A DNA stretch of 64,000 bases from Clostridiaceae bacterium Marseille-Q3526 (GCA_018223375.1 JAGTTS010000010.1:28971-92970), one strand, 5' to 3'. Numbered from the stretch's first letter, positions 7,915 to 17,370 are shown. Translations and numbers: made by a program. The notes: a model not told the origin generated them from the sequence alone.

Positions 7915-9483
7915 TCATTCTGACAGCTTTACAATCACCGTGTCCTCATCCATTCTGATGCTCCCCTTCTCCGGATAACTGGTCATTTCCCCTGCAAAAG
8001 GCAGAGAATCCAGGTATCTGGAGAGCACCGGCTCCTCGGACGGCAGCTGCAGCGTCTGCATCAGATCGTAAATTCTTCTGGAAATTCCCATGGGACTTTC
8101 AGCGTCCCACTGGTAGAAGGAACAGCCGATCACATCACCTCTCAGGGCTTCTGGGGGAAGCTCCGCCTCCCGTTTCCCCAGAAAAATAAACGTGCAGTCC
8201 TCGATGTCTCTTCCTTCCTCCTCTGCCGTCTCCCCGGCCTTTTCATAGATTTCCCGCGTCAGGCTGATATCCTGCTCCGATACCTGATGGATGGTCTCAA
8301 ACAATGCGGCTGTGTCCTTCGCCTGGCTCCACGAAATAAGAAGGCACAGAGCTGCTGCCGCAGATGCGGCTCTTTTTCTCCACCGAACCGCTCCTTTTCC
8401 TTCCTCTGGCCAGAGAAAAGCCGTCAGGAAGGAGAGAGCAGAGGCGAATACCAGGGGATATACCAGGTGGGCACGGATAGGCTGGTAATACCCTGCCACA
8501 AGGGTCATTAAAAACGGAGACAGCAAAAAGACGCATACCGCCGCCAGATACCATAGCTTTCCCGGCCTTTTTCTGCACCTCATCCACACCAGGGATGAGA
8601 TAAAAAATAAGAGAACCGCCCAGCCGAACTCCGGCCGGAACATGACGTAGTAGCAGTCGAACACCCGCCTGAGCTCTCCTGCAATCCAGTGGACGCAGAC
8701 GTTAAATCCGTCCTTTTTCCAGTGCATCATATCTGCCACATAGGCCTCGCTGCCTCCGGACAGCGTGCGGACTGCCGCGGCGGCCGCCATGTAAAGGACA
8801 AATCCAATGACAAAGACAGCCGCCAGCTTCACGCCTGCCAAAAGCCAGCCAAACCGCTGCCTGTCCTGTTCTTTGCCATTTTCCCCCAGATAAACGGTCA
8901 TAAAAAGGATCACAATCAGAGACGCCGCCACAGCCGCCATGGCCTGGTACGTTCCAAAGGCCCAAACCAGAAGAAGAATCGAGCCTGCCGCCCAGAACCA
9001 TTTTCCTCCAAAAAAGGCAAATTGTCCGGCTCCGTATGCCGCCAGGACGCAGAGCAGCATGGCGAAAACCACCTCCGCCGACTGCAGCACAAAATAGAGC
9101 TGCTCCGCGAAGCAGGGAGCAGTCACATAAACAACCGGAAACACAGCCGAAAACAGGCGGAATCTCTTCTGTCCGCCGCTCCACTTATGCACAAAAAAGG
9201 ATAAAACCATGGCTGTTATCCACAATAAAATCACAGTAAGCACACGGGAGATCACAGGATGAAACGCAGCCTGGCCGAACAGATGCTTGGTAAATACCAG
9301 GCCAAACCGGTTAATTCCCAGCCATGAATTCATCATGGCGTCCGGATCTGCCATCATAATCTCTGTGTCAACGGTAATATCCTGCCTGGTCATCCAGGCC
9401 CCATACGTACAGAGGGCGGCCGCTCCTGACAGCAAAGCGCCCGCCCTGTTTTCTCTGATAAAAGAAAGAAATTGAAACGCCAT
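7915..9483 (-). CDS. GtrII-like glucosyltransferase domain membrane protein
   Basis: 522-residue polytopic protein of the glucosyltransferase GtrII/GtrV type. About ten hydrophobic helices occupy residues 10-390, then a soluble C-terminal domain of some 130 residues predicted outside the membrane. The N-terminal loop carries DITVDTEIMMADPDAMMNSW, the acidic first loop typical of such enzymes. They move a sugar from an undecaprenyl-phosphate carrier onto a surface glycan. The start overlaps the stop of the GT2 gene (TAATG), so the two are translationally coupled. The acceptor is unknown. Confidence 0.8.
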   Translation of the reverse strand: MAFQFLSFIRENRAGALLSGAAALCTYGAWMTRQDITVDTEIMMADPDAMMNSWLGINRFGLVFTKHLFGQAAFHPVISRVLTVILLWITAMVLSFFVHKWSGGQKRFRLFSAVFPVVYVTAPCFAEQLYFVLQSAEVVFAMLLCVLAAYGAGQFAFFGGKWFWAAGSILLLVWAFGTYQAMAAVAASLIVILFMTVYLGENGKEQDRQRFGWLLAGVKLAAVFVIGFVLYMAAAAAVRTLSGGSEAYVADMMHWKKDGFNVCVHWIAGELRRVFDCYYVMFRPEFGWAVLLFFISSLVWMRCRKRPGKLWYLAAVCVFLLSPFLMTLVAGYYQPIRAHLVYPLVFASALSFLTAFLWPEEGKGAVRWRKRAASAAAALCLLISWSQAKDTAALFETIHQVSEQDISLTREIYEKAGETAEEEGRDIEDCTFIFLGKREAELPPEALRGDVIGCSFYQWDAESPMGISRRIYDLMQTLQLPSEEPVLSRYLDSLPFAGEMTSYPEKGSIRMDEDTVIVKLSE

Positions 9484-10442
9484 TATTCCTCCCCCTTCTC
9501 TCTTAAATCGTCCTTTAAATTATCTTCAGCCACTAGATAGAGAGGTCTGTGCTTCACCTCCAGATAAATTTTCGCCAGATATTTTCCCACAATGCCGGCG
9601 CAGAGTAGCTGAATGCCTCCCACAAACAAAATGATACAGGCGAGAGACGGCCATCCTCCTACCGGATCCCCGAACATCAGCGTCTTGGCGATCACCACCA
9701 GCACCATGAAAAAGGCTACCAGACAAAAAATCAGCCCCAGATAGGCAGCGATGGAGAGAGGCAGCGTAGTGAACGCCACAATTCCCTCTATGGAATAGAT
9801 TAAAAGCTTCCAGAACGACCACTTAGTCTCCCCCGCCGCCCGCTCCACGTTCTCAAAGGGGATCCACTTGGTACGAAAGCCCACCCAGCCGAAAATCCCC
9901 TTGGAAAACCGGTTGTACTCCGTCATGGACACAATAGCGTCCTTCATTTTTCGGTTCATCAGCCGGAAATCCCTGGCTCCGTCCACAATATCTATGTCAG
10001 AAATTTTCCGGATCAGGCGGTAAAACATCCTGGCAAAAAAGGAACGGATGGGAGGTTCCCCCTTCCTGTCTACCCGCCTTGTAGCCGCGCTGTCATAGTC
10101 CCCGGACTCTAACGCCTCTATCATCTCCGGCAGAAGCCCGGGCGGATCCTGGAGATCTGCGTCCATAACGGCAGTATAATCCCCCTCTGCAGCCTCCAGG
10201 CCCGCATAGATGGCTGCCTCCTTGCCAAAATTTCTGGAAAAAGAAATATATTTTATCCGTGAATCCTCCTTTGCCCTCTCTTTTAAGAGTGAAAGAGTTC
10301 CATCCCTGGAGCCGTCGTCCACGAAAATCCACTCGAATTCATACTCAGAAAGCCCCTTGCATACCCTGTCGATCTCCTGAAGAAATAAGGGCAGCGCCTC
10401 CTGCTCGTTAAAGCAGGGAACAATGATTGAAATCTGTTTCAT
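9483..10442 (-). CDS. GtrB-like family 2 glycosyltransferase (polyprenyl-phosphate glycosyltransferase)
   Basis: 319-residue family 2 glycosyltransferase with ISIIVPCFNEQEAL at the N-terminus, VDDGSRDGT near 42-50 and the DAD nucleotide-sugar site at 94-96 (VMDADLQDPP). Two C-terminal membrane helices (about 230-255 and 265-290) match GtrB/DPM1-like enzymes that load a sugar from UDP-glucose onto undecaprenyl phosphate on the inner face of the membrane. The downstream GtrII-like gene would then use the lipid-linked sugar. A GtrA-type flippase is not present next to them. The sugar identity is inferred from the family. Confidence 0.9.
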   Translation of the reverse strand: MKQISIIVPCFNEQEALPLFLQEIDRVCKGLSEYEFEWIFVDDGSRDGTLSLLKERAKEDSRIKYISFSRNFGKEAAIYAGLEAAEGDYTAVMDADLQDPPGLLPEMIEALESGDYDSAATRRVDRKGEPPIRSFFARMFYRLIRKISDIDIVDGARDFRLMNRKMKDAIVSMTEYNRFSKGIFGWVGFRTKWIPFENVERAAGETKWSFWKLLIYSIEGIVAFTTLPLSIAAYLGLIFCLVAFFMVLVVIAKTLMFGDPVGGWPSLACIILFVGGIQLLCAGIVGKYLAKIYLEVKHRPLYLVAEDNLKDDLREKGEE

Positions 10443-10570
10443 TTTCGTTTTCCTTTAAACCCTTTTGTCAATTGATTCATCCTCTTTTTATATCATATCT
10501 GGCAGGCGGTTACAAGTTTATTTTGCGGCGGAAGTTTTCCTTCACAGACCAGAAAGTATAGATACCGCCG

Positions 10571-10707
10571 GATTCAGAGCGTATGCGTGGCCAGCTGCGT
10601 TTCCGGCTCGGTTCGCGCTGCGAAAGTCTCGCTATCGCCACTGATACGCTCTGAATCTGGCTGTCATACTGCAGGTCCAGGCTTACTGAGAGGAGAATGA
10701 CAGCCAG
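10571..10707. repeat. Compound inverted-repeat element between the GT2 and radical SAM genes
   Basis: GATTCAGAGCGTAT (10571-10584) pairs with its complement at 10644-10657, continued inward by GTGGC/GCCAC. Inside lie two small hairpins (CAGC..GCTG enclosing GCG..CGC and CCG-GCT-CGG; then GCGA-AAGTC-TCGC), giving a three-way junction. Next to it an 11-bp perfect stem (10657-10667 with 10697-10707) ends three bases from the radical SAM stop. The second stem may end that transcript, though no T run follows. No gene is supported in 10443-10709. Confidence 0.55.
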
Positions 10708-10709
10708 CC

Positions 10710-11633
10710 TTAATAAATCCTCTCGTCCCCCTCGCACCTGATAATATTGGGGCATTCTCCGTAAACCAGACTGTACACCGGCCTCTGCCCCTCGTATTTT
10801 CGGATTTCCGCCTGAAGCTTCTCCTTCATCTTCTCCCGATCTCTGGGAAGTATTCCCCTCACCCGAAATTCAATAAAATCATGGAAACCGTCGTAGGAAA
10901 TGGGATATTCCTCTGTTCCTGCCCTCTCGATCAAACTCAGCTCCTCTTTCAGGCACTCCAGCTCGTCCGCCTGGGTAAATGTGCCCCGCTCTGCCTCTCT
11001 GTAAAGCGGAACCTCCTTGTGGAGGAACATGGAAAAGTTCACCACATGGGCAGGATGGGTTTGATTCAGAAACCTGGCTAAAGCCAGAGCATTCTCCTCT
11101 CCCCTGCCTTTTCCGGCCACTCCCGTCATAATGTGCGCGTCAAAGGTAAGACCTGCCTCCTGAAGCCGTCTGATGGCCTCATAGGCCTCCTCCAGCGTGT
11201 GAGCCTTGTTCATAAACGACAGCACGTCGTCCAGGCCTGTCTCGATTCCCAGGTAGAGATGGCGCGCCCCCAGCCCATACAGCGCTCTCAGATCCTCCCT
11301 GGTCTTTTTCAGGATTCCTGTCACCGTAGCGTCCATATTGATCATGCCGCACTGGGGAAAATATGATTTTACAAGCCGTAAAATGGCCGACAGTTCCTCC
11401 ATGGGAAGGTCAAAGGCGTTCCCGTCTCCCAGAAAAATCCGTTTCGGGCTGCCGCCGCAGGCTTTCACTCTCTGCAGCTCTGATTCTATCTGTTCCACAG
11501 GCAGCTTTCTGTACTTTAAATGGCGGAACAGGTTGCAGAATTTGCATCCATTGTAGGAACAGCCCACCATAACCGGAAGCATAAACGCGCTCCTCTCCAT
11601 CGGCGCCCGGCATATCTGTCCTTCGTAATTCAT
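10710..11633 (-). CDS. Radical SAM protein
   Basis: 307-residue radical SAM enzyme. The cluster-binding cysteines are in GCSYNGCKFC, residues 25, 30 and 33, i.e. CX4CX2C rather than the classical CX3CX2C; I believe this spacing occurs in related clostridial radical SAM proteins. Further on, KRIFLGDGNAF and YLGIETGLDDVL fit the SAM-binding barrel, and HIMTGVAGKGRGEENA the following strand. The start is preceded by AAAGGAGGGG. It should cleave S-adenosylmethionine to start a radical reaction on an unknown substrate. No pathway genes flank it. Confidence 0.85.
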   Translation of the reverse strand: MNYEGQICRAPMERSAFMLPVMVGCSYNGCKFCNLFRHLKYRKLPVEQIESELQRVKACGGSPKRIFLGDGNAFDLPMEELSAILRLVKSYFPQCGMINMDATVTGILKKTREDLRALYGLGARHLYLGIETGLDDVLSFMNKAHTLEEAYEAIRRLQEAGLTFDAHIMTGVAGKGRGEENALALARFLNQTHPAHVVNFSMFLHKEVPLYREAERGTFTQADELECLKEELSLIERAGTEEYPISYDGFHDFIEFRVRGILPRDREKMKEKLQAEIRKYEGQRPVYSLVYGECPNIIRCEGDERIY

Positions 11634-11654
11634 AACACCCCTCCTTTTAGAAAA

Positions 11655-11660
11655 AGTATA
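11655..11660 (-). promoter_or_regulatory. Extended -10 of the radical SAM gene
   Basis: On the minus strand TGTGATATACT precedes the gene by about 20 bases, with an AAAGGAGGGG site following. The -35 is poor, so recognition would depend on the extended -10. Confidence 0.45.
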
Positions 11661-11805
11661 TCACAGATTTGCGAAAGCAGCGATAAAAGACAGAAAAGCC
11701 CGCCACATCTCTTTTTCCTGAAATGTGCCGGACTTCTGCATTTTCTGTTTATTCTCTGTCTATTCTATGTTTATGTTCGGTTCTCTTGTGCGCTTTTTCT
11801 GTCCT

Positions 11806-12057
11806 CTACTGAAAAATCATACAGACTATGACCATAACTGCCGCCGCCAGGTAAAGGGCCTGCTCTGCCTTTGTGGTTCTGCCCTCTGTAAATCTTCCGC
11901 TCTTTTCCATAGCCAGAAGTCCAAGCTCAAAGATAATGACAGCGGCTGCCATCAGTCCGAAAGCCGCCTGCATACCTGTCATCTGGAAAAATATCATAAC
12001 CAGAAACAGTACGCCTGAGATTACATGCATAAAAGAAAGATTGATTTTTTGTGTCAT
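11806..12057 (-). CDS. Small three-helix membrane protein
   Basis: 83 residues with hydrophobic segments at about 10-28, 30-50 and 64-82 and short charged loops (MEKSGRFTEGRTTKAEQ). The start follows AGAGAGGGGGATTTCT, a good Shine-Dalgarno, and a clear promoter lies at 12123-12151, so I accept it as real despite its size. I do not recognise the family and no function can be given. The following radical SAM gene has its own promoter. Confidence 0.6.
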   Translation of the reverse strand: MTQKINLSFMHVISGVLFLVMIFFQMTGMQAAFGLMAAAVIIFELGLLAMEKSGRFTEGRTTKAEQALYLAAAVMVIVCMIFQ

Positions 12058-12122
12058 AGAAATCCCCCTCTCTGAATCTGTTTCAGTTTTATCCTGCGTA
12101 TCAGGTTTTGTCCTGTACTGCC

Positions 12123-12151
12123 ATTATATTTCACAATTTTTCCACATTCAA
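12123..12151 (-). promoter_or_regulatory. Promoter of the small membrane protein gene
   Basis: Minus strand TTGAAT (12146-12151), 17-base spacer, TATAAT (12123-12128). Confidence 0.65.
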
Positions 12152-12221
12152 GAGGGGGCGCGCCGGTTTAAGGATTGCGAAAATGATTTGTAAGCTTTTC
12201 GAAAGAAACTGCTTTCGCCGT

Positions 12222-14486
12222 TTACTGTTTATCCAGCCCCAGATTCTTAAACGCCTCTGCGAATGGATTATTCACCATTTTTTCTTCCTGGTTCTGCTTA
12301 TTCAGATACTTTGCCACGTCTCGCTTTGTCACGCCTGCGCCTTCCTTCTGGCGGCGTTCCTTGAAGTTTGACAGCTTTTCCTTATAGCCGCAGGAGCAGG
12401 AGAAGGTCTGGTTCTCTCCCTTGCCTCTCAGCTCCATCTTCTTGTGGCACTTGGGACATCTGGCGTTGGAGGTGCGGGAAACGGTTTCCCTGTATCCGCA
12501 TTCTCTGTCCTGGCACACCAGCATCTGGCTGTTCTTTCCCTTGACGGAAAGCATCCGTTTTCCGCAGCGTGGGCATTTTGTATTCGTCAGGTTATCGTGG
12601 CGGAAGGTTCCCTCTCCTCCCTTGATCTCCCCGATCAGCTCCTCCGTGTAGGCGCAGATATCTCCCATAAATGCGTCCCGCTTCAGCTCTCCCTTTGCAA
12701 TTTTAGAAAGCTTCATTTCCCACTCTGCCGTCAGCTCCGGCTTCCGAAGGTCCTCCGGCACCAGCTTTAACAGCTGTTTCGCCTTGGAAGTCAGGAAAAT
12801 ATCCTTGCCCCGTTTCTCCAGCATAAAGCTTGAGAACAGCTTTTCAATGATATCCGCCCTGGTGGCCACGGTTCCCAGTCCCCCTGTTTCTCCCAGGGTT
12901 TTGGCCATGGCCTTATCGTGAGATTCCATGTATTTCACCGGATTTTCCATGGCTGAGAGAAGGGTGGCCTCGTTAAAGGGAGCAGGGGGCTTCGTTTTTC
13001 CTTCTGTCAGGGACAATCCCGCCCCGGCAATCACAGCGCCTTCCTTTACGTCAGGAAGCGTCTGTTCCTTCACCCTCGCAGCGCCGCCTCTCTCCTCCTC
13101 TTCGTCTGTCTCGTCGTCCAGGTCATCGAAAGAAAGGAATGAGCTGTCTGCCCCGCTGTCTGTGCCTGCAGACGTCTCGTAGGCCTCCCGCCAGCCCTGG
13201 GATCGCATCACCTTTCCCCTGGCTGTAAACCGCTGGCCGCCTATCTCTGCCGTAATAACCGTCTCGTCGTACTCTGCCGCCGGAAGCAGAACCGCCAGAA
13301 AACGGCGCACCACCAGATCGTAGATTTTCCTCTCCTCCACAGTCATATGCTGCAGCTGGACGAACTGCTCCGTAGGGATAATGGCGTGGTGATCGGATAC
13401 CTTTGCGTCGTTGATAAAGGCCGCTTTCTTCGTCCAGGTCTGCTTGGACAGACGGGCAGCCAGCTTTCTGTAGGGGCCGGTGCCGCAGGCTGCCAGGCGA
13501 TCCTTTATGGTATCCGCCACATCGCTGCTCAAATATCTGGAATCTGTTCTCGGATAGGTGAGTACCTTGTGGTTCTCGTAGAGCCTCTGCATAATGTTTA
13601 AGGTCTCTTTGGCAGAGTAGCCAAACCTCTTATTGGCCTCTCTCTGAAGCTCCGTCAGATCGTAGAGCAGCGGGGCCATGGTCTTTTTCGGCGTCCGCTT
13701 GACCTGCACAATCTTCACCGGCTGATCACGAAGCTCCTTTAAGAGTCTCTCCATCCGCTCTCTGTCAAAGCTTCTCATGCCGCCTGATTTCTGATCCTGC
13801 CAGGTCAGGGACAGAGAAGGACTGGAGGTTCTGGCAGTCAGCCCATAGTAGGATTTCGGCCTGAAATTTCTGATTTCCTCCTCTCTCCCCGCGATCATGG
13901 CCAGGGTAGGCGTCTGGACGCGGCCGCAGGACAGCTGGGCGTTGTACTTGCAGGTCAGGGCTCTGGTGGCGTTTAAGCCCACCAGCCAGTCTGCCTCCGC
14001 CCGGCACATGGCGGCGTCCCGGAGACAGTCGTACTCCCTGCCGTCCCTGAGCCTTGAAAAGCCGTCCTTTATGGCCTTATCCGTGACAGAGGAGATCCAG
14101 AGCCGCTTAATCGGCTTTCTGCAGCCCGCCTTCATCAGGATGAACCTGGCGACCAGCTCCCCCTCCCGTCCCGCGTCTGTGGCGATGACAATGTCCTTCA
14201 CATCGTTTCGAAACAGCTGGCGTTTCACCGCATTAAACTGCTTCGCTGTCTTTCCGATGACCTCCAGTCTGAAGGGTTTCGGCATCATGGGAAGAGTCTC
14301 CATTTTCCACTCTTTGTATTTCTTATCGTAAGCCTCCGGGGCCGCCAGCTCCACCAGGTGGCCCAAGGCCCAGGTAACCACATATTTCTCCCCCTCCAGG
14401 CAGCCGTCCCCGCTCTTTTTGCAGTTTAATACGCGGGCAATGTCTCTGCCTATGGAAGGCTTTTCTGCAATAACAAGTGATTTCAT
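12222..14486 (-). CDS. topB: DNA topoisomerase III (type IA)
   Basis: 754-residue type IA topoisomerase that decatenates and relaxes DNA by single-strand passage. The Toprim domain begins at once (SLVIAEKPSIGRDIA) with the metal motif DATDAGREGE-like at 103-110; the active tyrosine is Y311 in YPRTDSRYL. After the core come two cysteine modules near 625-690 (CPRCGKRM..CQDRECGY and CPKCHKKM..CSCGYKE) that fit zinc ribbons. The start overlaps the aroK stop by four bases (ATGA), so it is coupled to aroK. The length fits Firmicute TopB enzymes with zinc tails. Confidence 0.95.
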   Translation of the reverse strand: MKSLVIAEKPSIGRDIARVLNCKKSGDGCLEGEKYVVTWALGHLVELAAPEAYDKKYKEWKMETLPMMPKPFRLEVIGKTAKQFNAVKRQLFRNDVKDIVIATDAGREGELVARFILMKAGCRKPIKRLWISSVTDKAIKDGFSRLRDGREYDCLRDAAMCRAEADWLVGLNATRALTCKYNAQLSCGRVQTPTLAMIAGREEEIRNFRPKSYYGLTARTSSPSLSLTWQDQKSGGMRSFDRERMERLLKELRDQPVKIVQVKRTPKKTMAPLLYDLTELQREANKRFGYSAKETLNIMQRLYENHKVLTYPRTDSRYLSSDVADTIKDRLAACGTGPYRKLAARLSKQTWTKKAAFINDAKVSDHHAIIPTEQFVQLQHMTVEERKIYDLVVRRFLAVLLPAAEYDETVITAEIGGQRFTARGKVMRSQGWREAYETSAGTDSGADSSFLSFDDLDDETDEEEERGGAARVKEQTLPDVKEGAVIAGAGLSLTEGKTKPPAPFNEATLLSAMENPVKYMESHDKAMAKTLGETGGLGTVATRADIIEKLFSSFMLEKRGKDIFLTSKAKQLLKLVPEDLRKPELTAEWEMKLSKIAKGELKRDAFMGDICAYTEELIGEIKGGEGTFRHDNLTNTKCPRCGKRMLSVKGKNSQMLVCQDRECGYRETVSRTSNARCPKCHKKMELRGKGENQTFSCSCGYKEKLSNFKERRQKEGAGVTKRDVAKYLNKQNQEEKMVNNPFAEAFKNLGLDKQ

Positions 14487-15007
14487 GATAAACGCTCCTC
14501 CAAAATCCGTCTCAGCTCGTCCACCACCTGGCCCAGGTCCTTGCCCTCCTCGTCTATGGTAATGTCCGCATACCGCTCAAAGTAGGCGGCCCGCTCCTCA
14601 TAGAGATCCTTTAAGGTCATGCCCTCCTTTAACACTACACCTCGGTCTACAATATTTCCCAGGCGCTTCGTCAGCTCCTCATAGCTGATTTTCAGATAGA
14701 CCACCAGGCCGATTTCTTTTAAATGGGCCATGGCCTCCGCTCCGTAGATCACGCTGCCTCCCGGGGCAATGACGCTCTGCTCTGCCTGCAGAGCCGCGTT
14801 CACACGGTTTTCCACCGCCATAAAGCCGTCCATCCCCTCCTGGGCGATGATCTCCTTTAACAGCCGCTTTTCCTGCTCCTGGATCACAATATCTACGTCC
14901 ACAAAGGAATACCCCAGACGCTTGGCCAAAAGCACTCCCACTGTGCTCTTACCGGCCGCCGGCATTCCGATGAGCGTTACGTTGTCCGCCTTTTTCTGTT
15001 CTCTCAT
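14483..15007 (-). CDS. aroK: Shikimate kinase
   Basis: 174-residue kinase phosphorylating shikimate at the 3-hydroxyl in chorismate synthesis. The P-loop is GMPAAGKSTVG near residue 14, followed by the DVDIVIQEQ substrate-binding aspartate segment, the arginine-bearing FMAVENRV (in place of the usual F-R-x-x-E), APGGSVIY and the lid region RGVVLKEG. Its GGS and lid motifs are sound, but the Arg of FRxxE is replaced, so shikimate binding may differ. It overlaps flavin reductase upstream and topB downstream, each by four bases. Other aro genes are absent from the window. Confidence 0.85.
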   Translation of the reverse strand: MREQKKADNVTLIGMPAAGKSTVGVLLAKRLGYSFVDVDIVIQEQEKRLLKEIIAQEGMDGFMAVENRVNAALQAEQSVIAPGGSVIYGAEAMAHLKEIGLVVYLKISYEELTKRLGNIVDRGVVLKEGMTLKDLYEERAAYFERYADITIDEEGKDLGQVVDELRRILEERLS

Positions 15008-15702
15008 TTCCTGTCTCTCCTGTCGCTTCCTGCTTTTCCTCTGTCTTTCCGCGCAGTTCCTCCGTTTGCTCTGTTTTTCAGCGGAGCCTTCTGTTTCTCA
15101 GGCTGGCTTCCACGCTTTTCTCCCGCTTTCTTCCCGCTTTTTTTCTTCTGCACAGAATATCCGAATTTTCCGAGTTTTTTACCTAATTTAAAATATTCCC
15201 CGTGGGAATAGGATACCAGCCCGGCCTCGTTCAGATGGAACCGGCCTGTCTCGTCCATATATTTCTCGTCCACCGTCACATTGACAATCTCTGCCAGAAA
15301 CATGTCGTGGCTTCCCAGCGGAATGATCTGCGTCACCCGGCACTCCAGGTTCACAGGACTTTCCTCAATACCCGGACACCGTACCTTCTTTGATTTGAGA
15401 GGCGTCAGCTTCATATCCTTGAATTTATCTGTATCCCGGCCTGATTTTACGCCGCAGTAATCGGTGGCAAAGGTCAGATCCTCTGTCACCAGATTGGCCA
15501 CGAACTCGCCTGTCTCTTTAATAATGTGGTGGGAATAGCGATCCGGCCGGATGGACACATAGAGCATGGCCGGGGAGGAACAAGTGGTCCCGCACCAGGC
15601 CGCTGTGATAATGTTGGGCTTCCCGCCCTCCTTCTGGCAGCTTACCATAATTACCGGCACAGGATACAGCATATTTCCCGGCTTCCAGTCCTGTTTTGAC
15701 AT
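15004..15702 (-). CDS. Flavin reductase family protein with a basic tail
   Basis: 232 residues. The first 185 match the flavin reductase-like FMN-binding split-barrel family (NMLYPVPVIMVSCQ at the start, NIITAAWCGTTCSSP, GEFVANL, DYCGVKSGRDTDKF). Such proteins bind FMN and carry out NAD(P)H-linked flavin or small-molecule reduction. The last 45 residues are almost all Lys, Arg, Gly, Ser and Asn (GKKAGEKRGSQPEKQ region), unlike the compact family, and could bind nucleic acid or be a disordered tail. It is coupled by a 4-nt overlap to aroK and lies 15 bases from the pyrophosphatase gene. Confidence 0.85.
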   Translation of the reverse strand: MSKQDWKPGNMLYPVPVIMVSCQKEGGKPNIITAAWCGTTCSSPAMLYVSIRPDRYSHHIIKETGEFVANLVTEDLTFATDYCGVKSGRDTDKFKDMKLTPLKSKKVRCPGIEESPVNLECRVTQIIPLGSHDMFLAEIVNVTVDEKYMDETGRFHLNEAGLVSYSHGEYFKLGKKLGKFGYSVQKKKSGKKAGEKRGSQPEKQKAPLKNRANGGTARKDRGKAGSDRRDRK

Positions 15703-15717
15703 AAATCTCTCCTTTTT

Positions 15718-17370
15718 CTACTGTTCTGTGGCGATCATCAGCCCCGGAATCAGCTGCTTCTTTCTGGAAACGACGCCCGGCAGCTTCACCACGTTGGCGG
15801 CCTCCCTTAAATGAAAGGCAGCGGCGGCCAGCTGTTCCGCACCCTGTCCGTCGCAGATCAAATCTGTGGACTGCTCTAAGATATTTGTCATCATAAAGAA
15901 CATCATATCCACCTTCTGCTCCTGTCTGGCCTCGCCGATGTACTTTAACAGACGCTCTCTCAGCTTCTCCAGCTCCTCCGCGTTTAAGGAGGTAATCTGG
16001 CCCACTCCGAAGGTCAGCTTCCCGGCGGTAAAACGCTTGAAATCCTGATAAAAGATCTCGGAATCTGTCTTTCCCTTCAGCTTGCTTCCGGCTTCAAACA
16101 TCTCCTTGGCAAATTCCTCCGCGTCAATTCCCGCGATCTGGGCCAGATTCAGGGCCGCCGCCTGGTCCATGGGCGTGCAGGTCGGGGAGCGGAATAAAAG
16201 GGTATCGGAAATGATGGCGCTGCATAAAAGCCCGGCTGTCTTTCTGTCGATCTCCACCTTATTTTCGTTGTACATCTGATAGATAATGGTTCCCGTACAT
16301 CCCAGGGGCTGATTCCTGAAGAATACCGGGGACATGGTCTCCACGGTTCCCAGCCTGTGGTGGTCGATGATTTCCAGCACGTTGGCGCTGTCCATGCCCT
16401 CCACCGCCTGGCTTCTCTCGTTGTGATCCACTAAAATCAGGTTCTTTCCCCTGGCTCCTAAAAGGTTCCGGCGGGAAATCATGCCCTTATACTTTCCGTC
16501 CTTATCGAGAATCGGGAAATCCCGGTGGCGCTTGCTTGCCATCACATCCCTGATATCGTCGATAAAATCGTCGGTTCCAAAGGTAATCAGGTTATCCTTT
16601 GTCATAAAGTAGCTGATGGGCATACTCTGGTTAATCAGGCGGGCCGCTGTGTAGGTATCGTAGGGCGTGGTGAGCACGGTGCATCCCCTCTCCTGGGCCA
16701 GCTTTTTAATGGTCATGGACACGCCCGCTCCCTCGCAGACAATAATGCAGCTGGCTTCCATCTCAATGGCGCACAGCTGGGATTCATAGCGGTTTCCCAG
16801 AATCACCAGATCGTTCTTCTCAATGTAATACTCCATCATGTCAGGATTGGCGGCTGCTACCAGCACCTTTCCCTGATCAAAGTAGGCGTTCTCATCGCCT
16901 ACCACCAAAGCTCCCTCCAGAGTCTCCAGAATATTGGAATACTGGGTGCAGGCCTTGGAGAGAATGCTGCTGTCGTAGACGTTCATGTAGGATCTGGTAA
17001 TGTCTCCTACTGTGATCAGCCCCTCCAGGATATTGTCCTCTGTCACAGCCGGCAGAGTCACCACCGTATTGTCCTGCATCAGATTCCAGGCCTTTTTCAG
17101 GGAAATATTCTTCTGAACGCCCGCTGTCTCCCGGATCTCAATATCCTTCACCTGAGTCCGCACGTTTTCAATAAGCTTGGGGGCTTCCACTCCAAAATAG
17201 TCCAGTACGTACTGTGTCTCCGAATTGACGTGGCCGGCTCTGGCCGGGGTAAATTTCTCTCCTGTCAGGATGCGCTTCAGATTGGCGTAGCAGATGGCAG
17301 AACAGATGGAATCCGTATCTGGATTCTTATGTCCAATGACAATGGTTTTTCGCTTTTTGCTGTCGCTCAT
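15718..17370 (-). CDS. ppaC: CBS-domain family II (Mn-dependent) inorganic pyrophosphatase
   Basis: 550-residue family II pyrophosphatase, hydrolysing PPi to phosphate in the cytoplasm. The DHH catalytic part opens with VIGHKNPDTDSIC (H14, D18, D20) and resumes after residue 300 with EIIDHHRLG and a DTLLFRSPT segment. The insert between carries two CBS domains with a DRTGG-type domain, which explains the length compared with about 310 residues for the simple form; in known members adenine nucleotides bind the CBS pair and tune activity. The start follows GGCGGAGGAAACC. It is first in a run with flavin reductase, aroK and topB. Confidence 0.92.
   Translation of the reverse strand: MSDSKKRKTIVIGHKNPDTDSICSAICYANLKRILTGEKFTPARAGHVNSETQYVLDYFGVEAPKLIENVRTQVKDIEIRETAGVQKNISLKKAWNLMQDNTVVTLPAVTEDNILEGLITVGDITRSYMNVYDSSILSKACTQYSNILETLEGALVVGDENAYFDQGKVLVAAANPDMMEYYIEKNDLVILGNRYESQLCAIEMEASCIIVCEGAGVSMTIKKLAQERGCTVLTTPYDTYTAARLINQSMPISYFMTKDNLITFGTDDFIDDIRDVMASKRHRDFPILDKDGKYKGMISRRNLLGARGKNLILVDHNERSQAVEGMDSANVLEIIDHHRLGTVETMSPVFFRNQPLGCTGTIIYQMYNENKVEIDRKTAGLLCSAIISDTLLFRSPTCTPMDQAAALNLAQIAGIDAEEFAKEMFEAGSKLKGKTDSEIFYQDFKRFTAGKLTFGVGQITSLNAEELEKLRERLLKYIGEARQEQKVDMMFFMMTNILEQSTDLICDGQGAEQLAAAAFHLREAANVVKLPGVVSRKKQLIPGLMIATEQ

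Noticed and set aside
10510..10755. 81-codon minus-strand frame over the 10.6 kb inverted repeats
   Set aside because: No ribosome site and it covers a hairpin element and the 3' end of the radical SAM gene.
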